The translations under genes were made by a program, and so were the position numbers. This document shows, piece by piece, positions 1 to 8,540 of a stretch of DNA of 41,592 bases. The DNA lies in the NCBI GenBank assembly GCA_027624955.1, contig JAQBTG010000006.1, positions 65,269 through 106,860 on the forward strand, given 5' to 3'. Within the stretch, counting starts at the first letter, position 1. Each line of letters begins with the position of its first letter. The notes under the pieces were generated by a model. That model was not told where the DNA came from. It searched no databases and saw only the letters and a program-made list of their open reading frames with translations. The stretch is from Pseudomonadota bacterium (lineage in GTDB: Bacteria; Pseudomonadota; Alphaproteobacteria; UBA828).

Positions 1-885
1 AATCTCCTGCGCCGCCTGATCGGCGAGACGATCGAAATGAAGATGATCCATGGCCGCGATGTGGCTTACGTCAAAGCTGATCAGGGACAATTTGAACAGA
101 TCATCATCAATCTCGCGGTGAATGCGCGGGATGCAATGAAGGGCGGTGGCACATTGACCATCCGCACCAGCAATATCGCGCAGGTCGAGTCGGTCCGCAT
201 GGGGCATGATCTCCTGCCGCGTGGAGATTATGTCCTGATCGAGGTGAGTGACACCGGCGTGGGCATCCCAAAGGAGCATGCCGGCAAGATTTTTGAGCCG
301 TTCTATACCACCAAGGAAGGCGGCGCCGGCACTGGCCTTGGCCTCTCCACAGTGTACGGCATCGTCAAACAGTTTGGCGGATATGTGTTCGTCGATAGCG
401 AGCCGGACCAGGGGGCCAATTTCAATATTTTTCTACCGCAACATGCTACCGATCAAGGCAAAAAGCTAACGACGGAGCGGTCAAACGAAACCCCGCGGAT
501 CCAGGACCTAACTGGCCAGGGGACAATTCTTTTGGTGGAAGACGAAGATGCGGTGCGCATGTTCGGCGCTCGTGCGCTTCGCAACAAAGGCTATACCGTG
601 CTCGAAGCAGATAGCGGCGAAACCGCATTGGAGCTCATGGAAGCCTCTGAGCAGCCGATCGACTTGCTGGTCACTGATGTCGTCATGCCGCGCATGGATG
701 GCCCGACGCTGACCAAGGAGGTCGAGGCTCGGCGCCCCAATATCAAGGTTATCTATATCTCCGGCTATGCCGAAGACGCGTTCCGCTCGAAAGTCGACAG
801 CAAGGTCAACTTTCTACCCAAGCCGTTCAGTCTGAGTCAGTTGGCGACCAAGGTGAAGGAAGTAATGCTGGCCGACGAGCACTAA
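1..885 (+). CDS. cckA: CckA-like hybrid histidine kinase, C-terminal part (5' end outside window)
   Basis: The reading frame is open from base 1 and gives 294 residues, so the sensor region and the phospho-accepting His lie upstream of the window. Visible in order: an HATPase_c domain with N-box (NLAVNARDAM, about residues 37-46), G1 box DTGVGIP, F box FEPFYTTK and G2 box GTGLGLSTV (about 110-118), then a receiver domain with acidic pocket VEDED, phospho-acceptor Asp in LVTDVVMP (about residue 226) and the conserved Lys in LPKPF. The wording of both domains, including VIYISGYAEDAF and the KPFSLSQLA tail, is that of alphaproteobacterial CckA. In that class CckA is a membrane kinase/phosphatase that passes phosphate through ChpT to CtrA and controls the cell cycle. 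The stop codon overlaps the stop of the converging livM gene by four bases. Identification is by recalled similarity. Confidence 0.88.
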   Translation, partial: NLLRRLIGETIEMKMIHGRDVAYVKADQGQFEQIIINLAVNARDAMKGGGTLTIRTSNIAQVESVRMGHDLLPRGDYVLIEVSDTGVGIPKEHAGKIFEPFYTTKEGGAGTGLGLSTVYGIVKQFGGYVFVDSEPDQGANFNIFLPQHATDQGKKLTTERSNETPRIQDLTGQGTILLVEDEDAVRMFGARALRNKGYTVLEADSGETALELMEASEQPIDLLVTDVVMPRMDGPTLTKEVEARRPNIKVIYISGYAEDAFRSKVDSKVNFLPKPFSLSQLATKVKEVMLADEH

Positions 886-1907
886 GGCGCGCCGGCGCGG
901 TGGCGTAGGAAAGCGGGCATGGAAAATTCCCACTTGCCCGCGATGCCGTTCGGGCGCACGGCTAAAACCAGCAGCATGAAAGCGGCCAAGCCTAATTCAC
1001 CGAGCCCCGATACGCCGACCGGCTTTTCAATTTGCCTTAAACCCTCGCTGACGAACGAGATGGCGACAACGCCGACCACGGCGCCGGTAAGCGAGCGCAT
1101 GCCGCCGACCAGCAGCATCACGATGGTGATGAAGGTCAGGTTGAGGTAGAGCAAATTGGCCTGGGTGATGGTTGCGGTGAAATGGACATAGAGCACGCCG
1201 CCGATGCCGGTCACGAACGCGCTGACAACAAAGGCGATAAGGCGCTGGAAGGTGATGTTCACGCCGGCCGCCCTGGCTGCGACCATGTCTTCGCGAGAGG
1301 CACGCAGCTGCAGACCGAATTTTGAACGGTCATACGCGAAAGCGATCAACAACGCGCCGGCAACGAAACCGAACGCTGTCCACAGATCGACATAGGTGGG
1401 CAGGCCGATCAGCGTGCTGGCGCCCTTGGTGAATGAATCCCATTGATTGTAAACCACCGTAATGATGGTGAAGACGGCAAACGTGCCGATCGCGGCGGCG
1501 ATGCCGGAGAGGCGCATCAACGGCGCGCCGACAATCAACGCGAGCACGGCGGAAAGTAGCCCTGCCAGCAACGCGCCCGGCAAGACGTGCATCTCCATCA
1601 GGCCGAAGCCTTCCCAGATATTGGGCAGCATAATTTTTTTACGGATCACCGTCATGGTGAGCCAGGCGGACATATAGGCTGAGACGATCATGAAAGTGGA
1701 ATGGCCGAACGACAGCACACCCGAATTGCCAACGAAAATATAGAGACCAACGACCACCGTCATCATGATCAAGGCTTTGGTCACCATGCGTTCGAAGGAG
1801 AGCGGCCCCAAATGCGAGAAGGCGACAATGACAGCGAGAATGAGAATCAGCGAGAGCACCGGCCAAAGCTGAGCCAATGCGCCGGTGCCGCGTTGGCCAT
1901 GCGTCAT
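882..1907 (-). CDS. livM: Branched-chain amino acid-type ABC transporter permease LivM
   Basis: The 341-residue protein is almost entirely hydrophobic, with about eight to ten membrane segments. It has the LivM-family core, including SGVLSFGHSTFM near the N-terminus and the cytoplasmic loop containing ASREDMVAARAAGVN. LivM pairs with LivH in the inner membrane to form the channel of HAAT-family importers, which carry branched-chain amino acids, amides, urea or aromatic acids. I chose ATG at 1907, where the start shares one base with the livH stop (TGATG). A TTG one codon earlier is possible. The gene is the last of a minus-strand run containing livH, a binding protein, an imidase-like enzyme and an amidase, which suggests that the cargo is an amide or cyclic ureide/imide rather than leucine. 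No LivG or LivF ATPase follows; the next gene is cckA on the other strand. Confidence 0.9.
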   Translation of the reverse strand: MTHGQRGTGALAQLWPVLSLILILAVIVAFSHLGPLSFERMVTKALIMMTVVVGLYIFVGNSGVLSFGHSTFMIVSAYMSAWLTMTVIRKKIMLPNIWEGFGLMEMHVLPGALLAGLLSAVLALIVGAPLMRLSGIAAAIGTFAVFTIITVVYNQWDSFTKGASTLIGLPTYVDLWTAFGFVAGALLIAFAYDRSKFGLQLRASREDMVAARAAGVNITFQRLIAFVVSAFVTGIGGVLYVHFTATITQANLLYLNLTFITIVMLLVGGMRSLTGAVVGVVAISFVSEGLRQIEKPVGVSGLGELGLAAFMLLVLAVRPNGIAGKWEFSMPAFLRHRAGAP

Positions 1908-2788
1908 CAAACGCGTTCCTGAAGTGCGGCGACCTTGATGATGCCGCCGGGGCGGTACATCAGGAACAGCAGCACCACGGCAAAAATGAAGGCTTCACGG
2001 TAGTTAAGCAGTGCCAGTGGCAACAGTCCGCCCAACACCACTTCCAATATGCCCACGGCGTATCCGCCAATTACCGCGCCGGTCAGGCTACCCATGCCAC
2101 CGCACACCGTGGCGACAAAAGCGACCAAAGTTAAGCGCAACCCCATCGCCGGCAGCACGAGGCCGGTTTTGCCGAGCACCACGATCGCCGCCGCGCCGGC
2201 CAACAGGCCGCTGATAGCAAACGCCGCGGCAATCACCAGATTGACCCGCACCCCCATCATCCGTGCCATACGGACATCTTCGGAGGCGGCGCGCATGTTC
2301 ACGCCGATCTTTGTGCGCTTCAGGAACAGCGTGAGCGCCGCCATGAGCACGAAGGAAAGCCCAATTGTAAAAAGGTTGAGCAGCGAAATGCTGAGCGTCC
2401 CCCAGACAATATGGTGATTGAGTACGGGCACGATATCGACGCCCAGCGCGCGCCCGCCCATCACCATCAAAACGAAATTTTGCAGGAAAAAGCTCACCGC
2501 AAAGGATGCCGCGAGCAACACGGACGGATCCGCCGTGCGCAACGGTCGAAAGGCGATTCTCTCAGTGGCCAGGGCGACCAGGATAGCGATAACGACACCG
2601 CCGAGGATGGTGAGCGGCCACGCTGCGGCGGCCAACATGAACATCGCATAGGCGCCCATCATCAAAAGATCGCCATGGGCGAAATTGACCAGCCGCATGA
2701 TGCCGAAGATGAGGCCGATGCCGAGCGCCGCGAGGGCATAAAGCCCGCCGACGCTCAGCGCATCGATCACATATTGAAGGATTATCAA
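1907..2788 (-). CDS. livH: Branched-chain amino acid-type ABC transporter permease LivH
   Basis: This 293-residue membrane protein carries the LivH signature near its N-terminus (GGLYALAALGIGLIFGIMRL, followed by VNFAHGDLLMMGAY) and the loop around ASEDVRMARMMGV. It should form a heterodimeric channel with LivM. The start is a TTG at 2788: an in-frame TAG lies four codons upstream and no ATG occurs near the N-terminus. A GTG six codons downstream is the only close alternative. The Shine-Dalgarno sequence is weak. A 98-base gap containing a hairpin separates it from the binding-protein gene, while its 3' end overlaps the livM start, so the two permeases are probably translationally coupled. 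Confidence 0.9.
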   Translation of the reverse strand: MIILQYVIDALSVGGLYALAALGIGLIFGIMRLVNFAHGDLLMMGAYAMFMLAAAAWPLTILGGVVIAILVALATERIAFRPLRTADPSVLLAASFAVSFFLQNFVLMVMGGRALGVDIVPVLNHHIVWGTLSISLLNLFTIGLSFVLMAALTLFLKRTKIGVNMRAASEDVRMARMMGVRVNLVIAAAFAISGLLAGAAAIVVLGKTGLVLPAMGLRLTLVAFVATVCGGMGSLTGAVIGGYAVGILEVVLGGLLPLALLNYREAFIFAVVLLFLMYRPGGIIKVAALQERV

Positions 2789-2817
2789 GTTCGGGACCTA
2801 CAGCGTGCAGATAAGTA

Positions 2818-2861
2818 AAGGCCCCCGCAGCGTGCGTGATGACACACCACGAGGGCCCCTT
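2818..2861 (-). terminator. Hairpin between binding-protein gene and livH (attenuator or mRNA stabiliser)
   Basis: Interrupted inverted repeat: outer arms AAGG/CCTT, a 2x2 internal loop, CCC/GGG, then an inner stem CGTG-C-GTG closed by an ATGA loop against CAC-AC-CACG. Read on the minus strand it follows the binding-protein stop by about 25 bases and precedes livH. No long T tract follows on that strand (CCTTTACTTAT), so it is a weak terminator at best. Such hairpins often let the binding protein be made in excess over its permeases. Confidence 0.45.
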
Positions 2862-2886
2862 GAATTAGCACCGATATGTTCCCGTA

Positions 2887-4077
2887 TCAGAACGTAATCG
2901 GCGGTACTTTCTCGGCGGTGTAGCGCGTGATCGGCGCATGTTTGCCGTTCTGCACTTCCATAATCTGTAAACCACGATAGAGGTTGATATGCAGGTCCGG
3001 CGAGAAGCTTGTCGCACCGATCAGCAAGTTTTCATTGCTGAATTTGTCGAGCTCCTGGCGGATCGCATCGGGATCGAGCGAGCCGGCCCGTTCCGCCGCC
3101 ATCGCCCAGGCCTCGATCAGGCTATAGCCGGTCAGCGAATGCGCAGTAATCGGCGCCGCGCCATGCATCGCCGTAAAGTCAGCGACATATTTATTAATCT
3201 TCGGGTCCGGATCGTTGCCGAACATGGAACCGTAGACGCCGAGATAGAATTCGCTCAAATTCGGCACCGCTTCCAGCCAAAACGCGCCGTCCATGGATTC
3301 GGAGGCGAGGATGGGCGTGTTGACGCCGGCCGCGCGGGCCTGCTTGATCAGCGCCGGGCCGTCGAATGTTGCGGCGCAGAGGAACACGAAGTCTGCGGTG
3401 TCGCTGGCCTTCATGCGGGTGACCTGGCCCTCGAAGGTTTTAACCTCGGCGAAGTTATAAACGTCCTCGCCGACGATCTCGCCGCCGAGCTCTTCCCAAC
3501 GAACTTTGAAATTGGCACAGAGCGATTTGAAATATTCGACCATCGAATCCATTTCGACATAGACCTTGCGCCAGCCTTTTTCCTTAAACGCCCATTCCGC
3601 GAGCGTGGCGCCCTGCGCCGGGGTGCCGAGCGCCATGGTATAGGCCAGCGGGCCGATGCCTTGGACGCCGAATTTCGGATCACCCGCACAAGACGAGAAC
3701 GTGACTTTGCCCATCGCCGAAGCCTGCAATGCCGCGGCCGCGCCGAAATCGAAATCGCAAGTCACGATGACCATTTCAGCGCCTTGCTCCAGCACTTCGA
3801 TGGCGGCATTTGTGCCTTGCGCCGGATCGGATTTGGTGTCGGCGGTGACGATGGAAAGCTGCCGGCCCAACACGCCGCCCTTGGCGTTGATATCGGCGAT
3901 GGCGAGCTGCGCACCCTTGAGCGGGCCGTCGTCATAGGGCTGAACGAAGCCACTGAGCGCGATCGCGGCGCCGATAACAATTGGGTCTTCCGCGCGGGCT
4001 TGGTCGGACGAGCCCGCCAACCCGGCAATGCCGAGCGCAAGCAGCCCGGCCATGGCCAAAGATGTGAGTCTCTTCAT
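2887..4077 (-). CDS. ABC transporter substrate-binding protein, Liv/HAAT type
   Basis: The 396-residue protein starts with a Sec signal peptide (MKRLTSLAMAGLLALGIAGL, cleavage probably after the AEDP-preceding Ala near residue 29). It continues with a type I periplasmic-binding fold typical of the LivJ/LivK/amide-binding family: VIGAAIALSGFVQPYDDGPLKG, then ADINAKGGVLGR, both diagnostic of this group. It should deliver ligand to LivHM. ATG at 4077 was chosen over an in-frame codon 23 positions upstream because GGGAGAA lies just before it and the signal peptide starts there. It is transcribed with livHM and lies downstream of imidase-like and amidase genes. The ligand cannot be read from the sequence; the neighbours favour an amide, ureide or cyclic imide. 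Confidence 0.88.
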   Translation of the reverse strand: MKRLTSLAMAGLLALGIAGLAGSSDQARAEDPIVIGAAIALSGFVQPYDDGPLKGAQLAIADINAKGGVLGRQLSIVTADTKSDPAQGTNAAIEVLEQGAEMVIVTCDFDFGAAAALQASAMGKVTFSSCAGDPKFGVQGIGPLAYTMALGTPAQGATLAEWAFKEKGWRKVYVEMDSMVEYFKSLCANFKVRWEELGGEIVGEDVYNFAEVKTFEGQVTRMKASDTADFVFLCAATFDGPALIKQARAAGVNTPILASESMDGAFWLEAVPNLSEFYLGVYGSMFGNDPDPKINKYVADFTAMHGAAPITAHSLTGYSLIEAWAMAAERAGSLDPDAIRQELDKFSNENLLIGATSFSPDLHINLYRGLQIMEVQNGKHAPITRYTAEKVPPITF

Positions 4078-4217
4078 GATAGTTCTCCCTATTATTGTTT
4101 GACTCGAATTTCGTTTATTGCGTGTCGGAATTTTTCTCCGTTCCACGTTTCTATCTCAACTGTAGTATCGCACACCCTCTCAGGCCAGACCCAAAGCGGT
4201 TGCCGGTGTCTGCTCAC

Positions 4218-5117
4218 CTACCCATGCATCTCCAACCACTCCCTCGCGATTTCCTCGCGGGTGGCGAACCACACGTCGTCATGGCTCTTGGCGTAGTCGA
4301 TGAAGCGAGAGAGGCCGGCGATCTTGCCGGGGCGGCCGATGATGCGGGGGTGGAGGCCGATTGACATCATGCGCGGGTAGTTCGCTGCCTCGGCATAGAG
4401 GGTGTCGAAGCTGTCGCGCAAATAAGTGTCGAAATCGCCCGCCGTGACGAAGCCGGGCGCCAGCCAAAAGTTGAAATCATTGGCGTCTGAGACATATGGC
4501 ACGACCAGATGGCGGGTGCCGTCGACGTCGACGAAATAGGGCGAATCGTCGTTATAGGCGTCGGAATCATAGATAAAGCCGCCCTCTTCGACCACCAGCC
4601 GGCGTGTGCGCACGCTCGGGCCATAGCGGCAATACCAGCCCACCGGGCGTTTGCCGCAGGTGCGCTCGAAGGATTCGATCGCCATGCGCATATGCTCGCG
4701 CTCTTCCTCTTCACTAAGCGTGAACACTTCCTCCCAGCGGTTGCCATGGCTGCAAATCTCATGGCCTCCGACGACCGCCGCCTTGGCGACGTCAGGATTA
4801 TGCTCGAAGGCGACAGCGCAGGCGAAGAAGGTTGATTTCACCTCGGCCGCCTGGAGCACGTCGAGTATCCGCCAAACGCCGACCCGCGCGCCATATTCGG
4901 CCACCGATTCCGCCGCCAGATTGCGAATTTCCGGCGGCGTTGGATAGGCACCCCAGTCGAACATCGTATCCTGGCGGTTGTCGCCCATGGCGTGGGAATA
5001 TTCCGACCCCTCCTCGTAATTGACGACGATGGAGACGGCGAGCCGGGCGCCGTTTGAGAAAGGTTTGGTCGGCGGCTTACCGCCATAGCCTACGAGATCG
5101 CGTTTGATTTCCGTCAT
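4218..5117 (-). CDS. PuuE-like allantoinase / cyclic-imide hydrolase (polysaccharide deacetylase superfamily)
   Basis: This is a 299-residue cytoplasmic enzyme without a signal peptide. It has a NodB-type polysaccharide-deacetylase fold in the PuuE subgroup, shown by VVNYEEGSE near residue 32, STFFACAVAFE (strand 1), GGHEICSHGNRWEE (the His-rich active-site segment) and a C-terminal GLHPRIIGRPGKI. Members of this group hydrolyse cyclic amides: PuuE opens allantoin to allantoate and relatives open cyclic imides such as succinimide. The next gene upstream in the operon, 22 bases away, is an amidase, and downstream lies a Liv-type importer. A plausible sequence is therefore uptake of a cyclic imide or ureide, ring opening here, and hydrolysis of the half-amide by the amidase. 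The exact substrate is inference. Confidence 0.8.
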   Translation of the reverse strand: MTEIKRDLVGYGGKPPTKPFSNGARLAVSIVVNYEEGSEYSHAMGDNRQDTMFDWGAYPTPPEIRNLAAESVAEYGARVGVWRILDVLQAAEVKSTFFACAVAFEHNPDVAKAAVVGGHEICSHGNRWEEVFTLSEEEEREHMRMAIESFERTCGKRPVGWYCRYGPSVRTRRLVVEEGGFIYDSDAYNDDSPYFVDVDGTRHLVVPYVSDANDFNFWLAPGFVTAGDFDTYLRDSFDTLYAEAANYPRMMSIGLHPRIIGRPGKIAGLSRFIDYAKSHDDVWFATREEIAREWLEMHG

Positions 5118-5139
5118 CGTCTTTCCTTTGTTTGAGAAT

Positions 5140-6585
5140 TTATCCGGCGTAGCAAACCGGTGGCCGCCGGGCCGCCCAGGGTTGCGCTTCTTCGAGCTGC
5201 GCCGCGAGGCGTATCAGAGTGGCCTCATCATTCATGCGCCCGGCGAACTGCATACCGACCGGCAAGCCGCCTGTCGTCCAATGCAGCGGCAGCGAGACAG
5301 CCGGGTGTCCGGTGGAATTGAACAGCGGCGTAAACGCACACCATTCGAAGACGCGGCGTGTCCATTCCGCGCTGTCCACGCCCTTGGCATTTTGATCGAG
5401 AGTGCCAAGCTTGATCGGAGGCTGAGCGAGAGTCGGCGACAGCAGCACATCATATTTTTCAAACGGCGCTGACGCCGCACGGTTGGCCTGGTTGAAAGCG
5501 GCCTGGGCGGCGAGAAACTCGGTCGCTGAGATGCTCAGACCATGGCGATAAATCGCTTCGGTGACGTGTTGCAAATTGTCCGGGCCGGGAACGCGATTCA
5601 TGATTTTTCCCATGAGATCGATTGCCCAGGCGAGATTGGCCGACCAGATCACCACCAGCGCGTCGAAATAGCTTGGCCAATCGATCACCGGTGCATCTTC
5701 AACCAGTTCATGACCGAGCGATTCTAGAAGGCTGACGCATTTGTCCAAGCCGGCTATCACTTCCGCGTCCACTGGTGCGCTATTTATCGCCTTGGCGCTC
5801 CAGGCGATTTTTAGGCGCCCGGGTGGCAAAGAGCTTTCGTCGAGAAACGGGCGGGCCGGCGCGGCGATCACATTTGGCGCGCCGACATCGGCGCCCGCCA
5901 CCGCGTCCAGCAGCGCGGCGCTGTCGCGCACACTGCGGCTGACGCAAAGCTCGATCGCCAGGCCGCTCAGCGGCTCCCCCGAAACCGGCCCGGCAGGCAC
6001 GCGGCCTCGTGTCGGTTTCAGGCCAACCAGGCCGCAGGCCGCGGCTGGGATGCGGATCGAGCCACCGCCGTCGTTGGCGTGCGCCATCGGTAAGATGCGC
6101 GCCGCCACACTGGCCGCGGCGCCGCCGCTGGAGCCGCCCGGGCTCCGCGTCAGATCCCAGGGATTATGCGTCGGACCGTGAAAGGAGGATTCGCAGGTCG
6201 GATTGAAGCCGAATTCGGGCGTCGGTGTGGTTCCGATGGTCAGCAGGCCAGCAAGGCGAAAGCGCCGCATCAGTTCGGTATCGGCTTGCGGCACGAAGCC
6301 GTCGCAAAGTTTGCTGCCCATGCGAAATGGCGAGCCCGCAGCCTGTACGCCGATCTCTTTAATCAAGAACGGCACGCCGGTGAACGGTCCGCTCGGCAGG
6401 CCGGCAGTGAGGGCGCTCTCGGCCTGTGCGGAGAGATCGCCGACGACGCAGTTGAGTTCGGGGTTCAGTTGCGCGATGGCGCCGAGCGCATCTTCCATCA
6501 GCTCGCTCGGCTTGATGTCGCGTTTGCGCACCAGCTCCGCCAGCCCGAGTGCGTCATAGTCTCCGTAATTGGCTAGATTGGCCAT
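5140..6585 (-). CDS. Amidase (amidase-signature family)
   Basis: The 481-residue length fits the amidase-signature family. The Ser-cisSer-Lys machinery is present: Lys76 in PFLIKE, the cis-Ser in GGSSGGAA (residues 150-157) and the nucleophile Ser176 in DGGGSIRIPA. Such enzymes hydrolyse a carboxamide to acid and ammonia. The start at 6585 was preferred over an in-frame codon 17 positions upstream because GGGGAG lies ten bases before this ATG. The gene sits directly before the imidase/allantoinase-like gene on the same strand, which fits a two-step cyclic imide to half-amide to diacid pathway. GatA is a paralogue, but gatB and gatC are not nearby, so a catabolic role is more likely. Confidence 0.88.
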   Translation of the reverse strand: MANLANYGDYDALGLAELVRKRDIKPSELMEDALGAIAQLNPELNCVVGDLSAQAESALTAGLPSGPFTGVPFLIKEIGVQAAGSPFRMGSKLCDGFVPQADTELMRRFRLAGLLTIGTTPTPEFGFNPTCESSFHGPTHNPWDLTRSPGGSSGGAAASVAARILPMAHANDGGGSIRIPAAACGLVGLKPTRGRVPAGPVSGEPLSGLAIELCVSRSVRDSAALLDAVAGADVGAPNVIAAPARPFLDESSLPPGRLKIAWSAKAINSAPVDAEVIAGLDKCVSLLESLGHELVEDAPVIDWPSYFDALVVIWSANLAWAIDLMGKIMNRVPGPDNLQHVTEAIYRHGLSISATEFLAAQAAFNQANRAASAPFEKYDVLLSPTLAQPPIKLGTLDQNAKGVDSAEWTRRVFEWCAFTPLFNSTGHPAVSLPLHWTTGGLPVGMQFAGRMNDEATLIRLAAQLEEAQPWAARRPPVCYAG

Positions 6586-6750
6586 GCCCAATTTCTCCCC
6601 TTTATTATGCCTCGGAGCATAGTTCAGATTGTCCAAGGTTGCTGGCGAGAATACACCACACTCGGGTTATTGTTCCGCTTTGAATTTGCGGAGGCCAAAA
6701 CGAGAAGCAGCGAGAAAACCGGGCGCCTGGCCATTCGATCCGCCGAACGT

Positions 6751-7614
6751 CTAACCGCCGTATTTTTCGTCGAGCGCCACGACTTTCTCGAGATCCATCA
6801 ACTCATTGAACTCGTCGAACGGCAGCATGCGATCGGCATAGCCGAGATAGGTACCGCTTTGCTTGATCTCGCCGTAGAGCTCGATCAGGGTTTTCGAAAC
6901 CGCGTAGAGGGCATCTGTAAAGAGTATGAACTTGTAACCCATCTCGGCGACCCGGTCGGCTGGCAGCAGGGGAGATTTGCCGCCGTAGCACCAGTTGTAG
7001 AGCGCCGGCCGCGCTACCGCGCGCGGCACGGCAGCGGCCTGTTGCTCGCTTTCGGGGGCCTCTACAAAGACCACATCTGCGCCGGCTTCGGCGTAGATAT
7101 TGGCGCGCTCGATCGCCTGCTCGAAGCCCTCAACGGCGATGGCGTCGGTTCTGGCGATGATGACGAAATCGCCGTCGCGCCGCGCATCCACCGCAGCTTT
7201 GATTTTCTGTTCGAACGCCGCGGCGGCAACCAGACGTTTGCCCGCCATATGGCCGCAGCGTTTGGGAAACACCTGGTCCTCGATATGCACCCCGGCAAGG
7301 CCAGCGCGCTCTAATTCAGCGATCAAACGACCGACATTGAGATGATTGCCATAGCCGTCATCGCCGTCGGCGATCACCGGGAGCTGGGTGTTGGCGGCAA
7401 TGCGCCCGGCCAAATCCACCGTTTCGCTGAGCGTTAAATAGCCAACATCCGGCAGTCCGAGATGAGAGGCCGACAGGTTATAGCCGCCGACATGCATCAC
7501 CTCGAAACCGGCGCGCTCGACGAGGCGCGCGGAGAGTGCATCATAGGCGCCGACGATCGGCACCAGCCCATCGCGGGCGATCAGCGCGCGAAGTTTTTTT
7601 GTTACTATGCTCAC
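6751..7614 (-). CDS. Isocitrate lyase / PEP mutase family enzyme
   Basis: This 287-residue TIM-barrel enzyme belongs to the ICL/PEPM superfamily. Metal-site segment DGDDGYG (83-89), the EDQV strand (112-115) and the catalytic loop PKRCGH with Cys120 are all present, so it should be a C-C lyase of the 2-methylisocitrate or dimethylmalate lyase type and not a phosphonate mutase, which lacks KRCGH. The open frame extends ten codons further upstream, but that extension contains an excellent ribosome site (AGAGGGA, 7623-7629) eight bases before a GTG at 7614, so I place the start there. It is the first gene of the minus-strand set leading to the amidase and Liv transporter, with a 165-base gap before the amidase. 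A short-chain dehydrogenase is transcribed divergently 86 bases away. Confidence 0.82.
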   Translation of the reverse strand: MSIVTKKLRALIARDGLVPIVGAYDALSARLVERAGFEVMHVGGYNLSASHLGLPDVGYLTLSETVDLAGRIAANTQLPVIADGDDGYGNHLNVGRLIAELERAGLAGVHIEDQVFPKRCGHMAGKRLVAAAAFEQKIKAAVDARRDGDFVIIARTDAIAVEGFEQAIERANIYAEAGADVVFVEAPESEQQAAAVPRAVARPALYNWCYGGKSPLLPADRVAEMGYKFILFTDALYAVSKTLIELYGEIKQSGTYLGYADRMLPFDEFNELMDLEKVVALDEKYGG

Positions 7615-7622
7615 ACTTGAAT

Positions 7623-7629
7623 TCCCTCT
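7623..7629 (-). promoter_or_regulatory. Ribosome-binding site that fixes the GTG start of the ICL-family gene
   Basis: AGAGGGA on the minus strand, eight bases before the GTG at 7614. A longer in-frame start at 7644 would place this site inside the coding region. Confidence 0.6.
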
Positions 7630-7700
7630 TTTTCCGCGGGCCACGCGAGCTTAGCATCGGCGGCGCGCTGAGACGAAACTGAACGGATCGGATTGCAGTT

Positions 7701-8468
7701 ATGGATTTTGCCGGAAGGGTCGCGCTGGTGACCGGCGGCGCCAGCGGTATCGGGCGTGAGGTGGCGCGGCAATTAGCGGCCAGGGGTGCCGCTGTGGCAG
7801 TGGCTGACATCAACATGGAGGGCGCTGAGGCGGTCGCCACCGAGCTGGTTTCGGCAGGCGCTAAAGCCATCGCCATTGCGTTTGATGTGGTAGACGCCGC
7901 GTCGGTCAACGCAGCGGTGGCCAAAACAAACAGCGAACTCGGCGGCCTGCACGTCTTGGTGCACAGCGCAGGGATCGGCGTCGAGCGTGGTTTCCTCGAC
8001 ACGACGGAGGCGGAATGGCGGCGCATCATCGATGTAGACCTGACCGGCACTTTCTTGTGTGGCCAGGCGGCGGCGCGCGAGATGGTCAAGGGCGGCTATG
8101 GCCGCATCGTCAACTTGTCCTCGACCGCGGCGATGCGCGGCGGTACCGGGCGCGCCGCGTACGGCGCTGCCAAAGGCGGCGTGGTGACGCTGACGCGGGT
8201 GATGGCGGTCGAATTGGCAAGTCATGGTGTGACCGTAAACGCATTGGCGCCGGGCGCGATCGATACCGAATTGGTCGCCAAGATGCATTCCGCCAAGACG
8301 CGTGAAGTCTACACCCGGGCGATCCCCGAAGACCGATACGGCACGCCCGCGGAGGTCGCCTCAGCGGCGCTTTATCTGGCGAGCGAAGAGGCACGCTACA
8401 TCACCGGCCATATCATGGCGGTTGATGGCGGCTTTCTCGCCGCCGGACTCATGCTCGACAAAGACTAG
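7701..8468 (+). CDS. Short-chain dehydrogenase/reductase (FabG-like)
   Basis: A classical SDR of 255 residues. It has the NAD(P)-binding TGGASGIG (11-18), an Asp at the end of strand 2 (VADIN) that suggests NAD(H) preference, an NNAG variant reading HSAG (88-91), catalytic Ser140/141, and Tyr154-x3-Lys158 in YGAAK. The C-terminal motif VDGGF is also typical. It should oxidise a hydroxy group or reduce a keto group on a small metabolite or CoA ester. It is the first gene of a plus-strand set with an FAD hydroxyacid dehydrogenase and a CitE-like lyase. The substrate is unknown. Confidence 0.88.
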   Translation: MDFAGRVALVTGGASGIGREVARQLAARGAAVAVADINMEGAEAVATELVSAGAKAIAIAFDVVDAASVNAAVAKTNSELGGLHVLVHSAGIGVERGFLDTTEAEWRRIIDVDLTGTFLCGQAAAREMVKGGYGRIVNLSSTAAMRGGTGRAAYGAAKGGVVTLTRVMAVELASHGVTVNALAPGAIDTELVAKMHSAKTREVYTRAIPEDRYGTPAEVASAALYLASEEARYITGHIMAVDGGFLAAGLMLDKD

Positions 8469-8540
8469 CTAGGCAATTACCAACCGGCCCTGTTGGTGTA
8501 TGATCGGAAATTAGCAGCCGCAACCTAACGGAAACAAATC

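Noticed and set aside
2989-4296. 435-codon open frame on the plus strand opposite the Liv binding-protein gene
   Set aside because: The minus strand encodes a clear signal peptide and binding-protein fold. The plus-strand product is Arg/His/Ala-rich with no family features, as expected for antisense frames in GC-rich DNA.
8479-8497. Small hairpin ACCAAC/GTTGGT downstream of the SDR gene
   Set aside because: It has only six pairs and no T tract, and co-directional genes follow; too weak to call a terminator.
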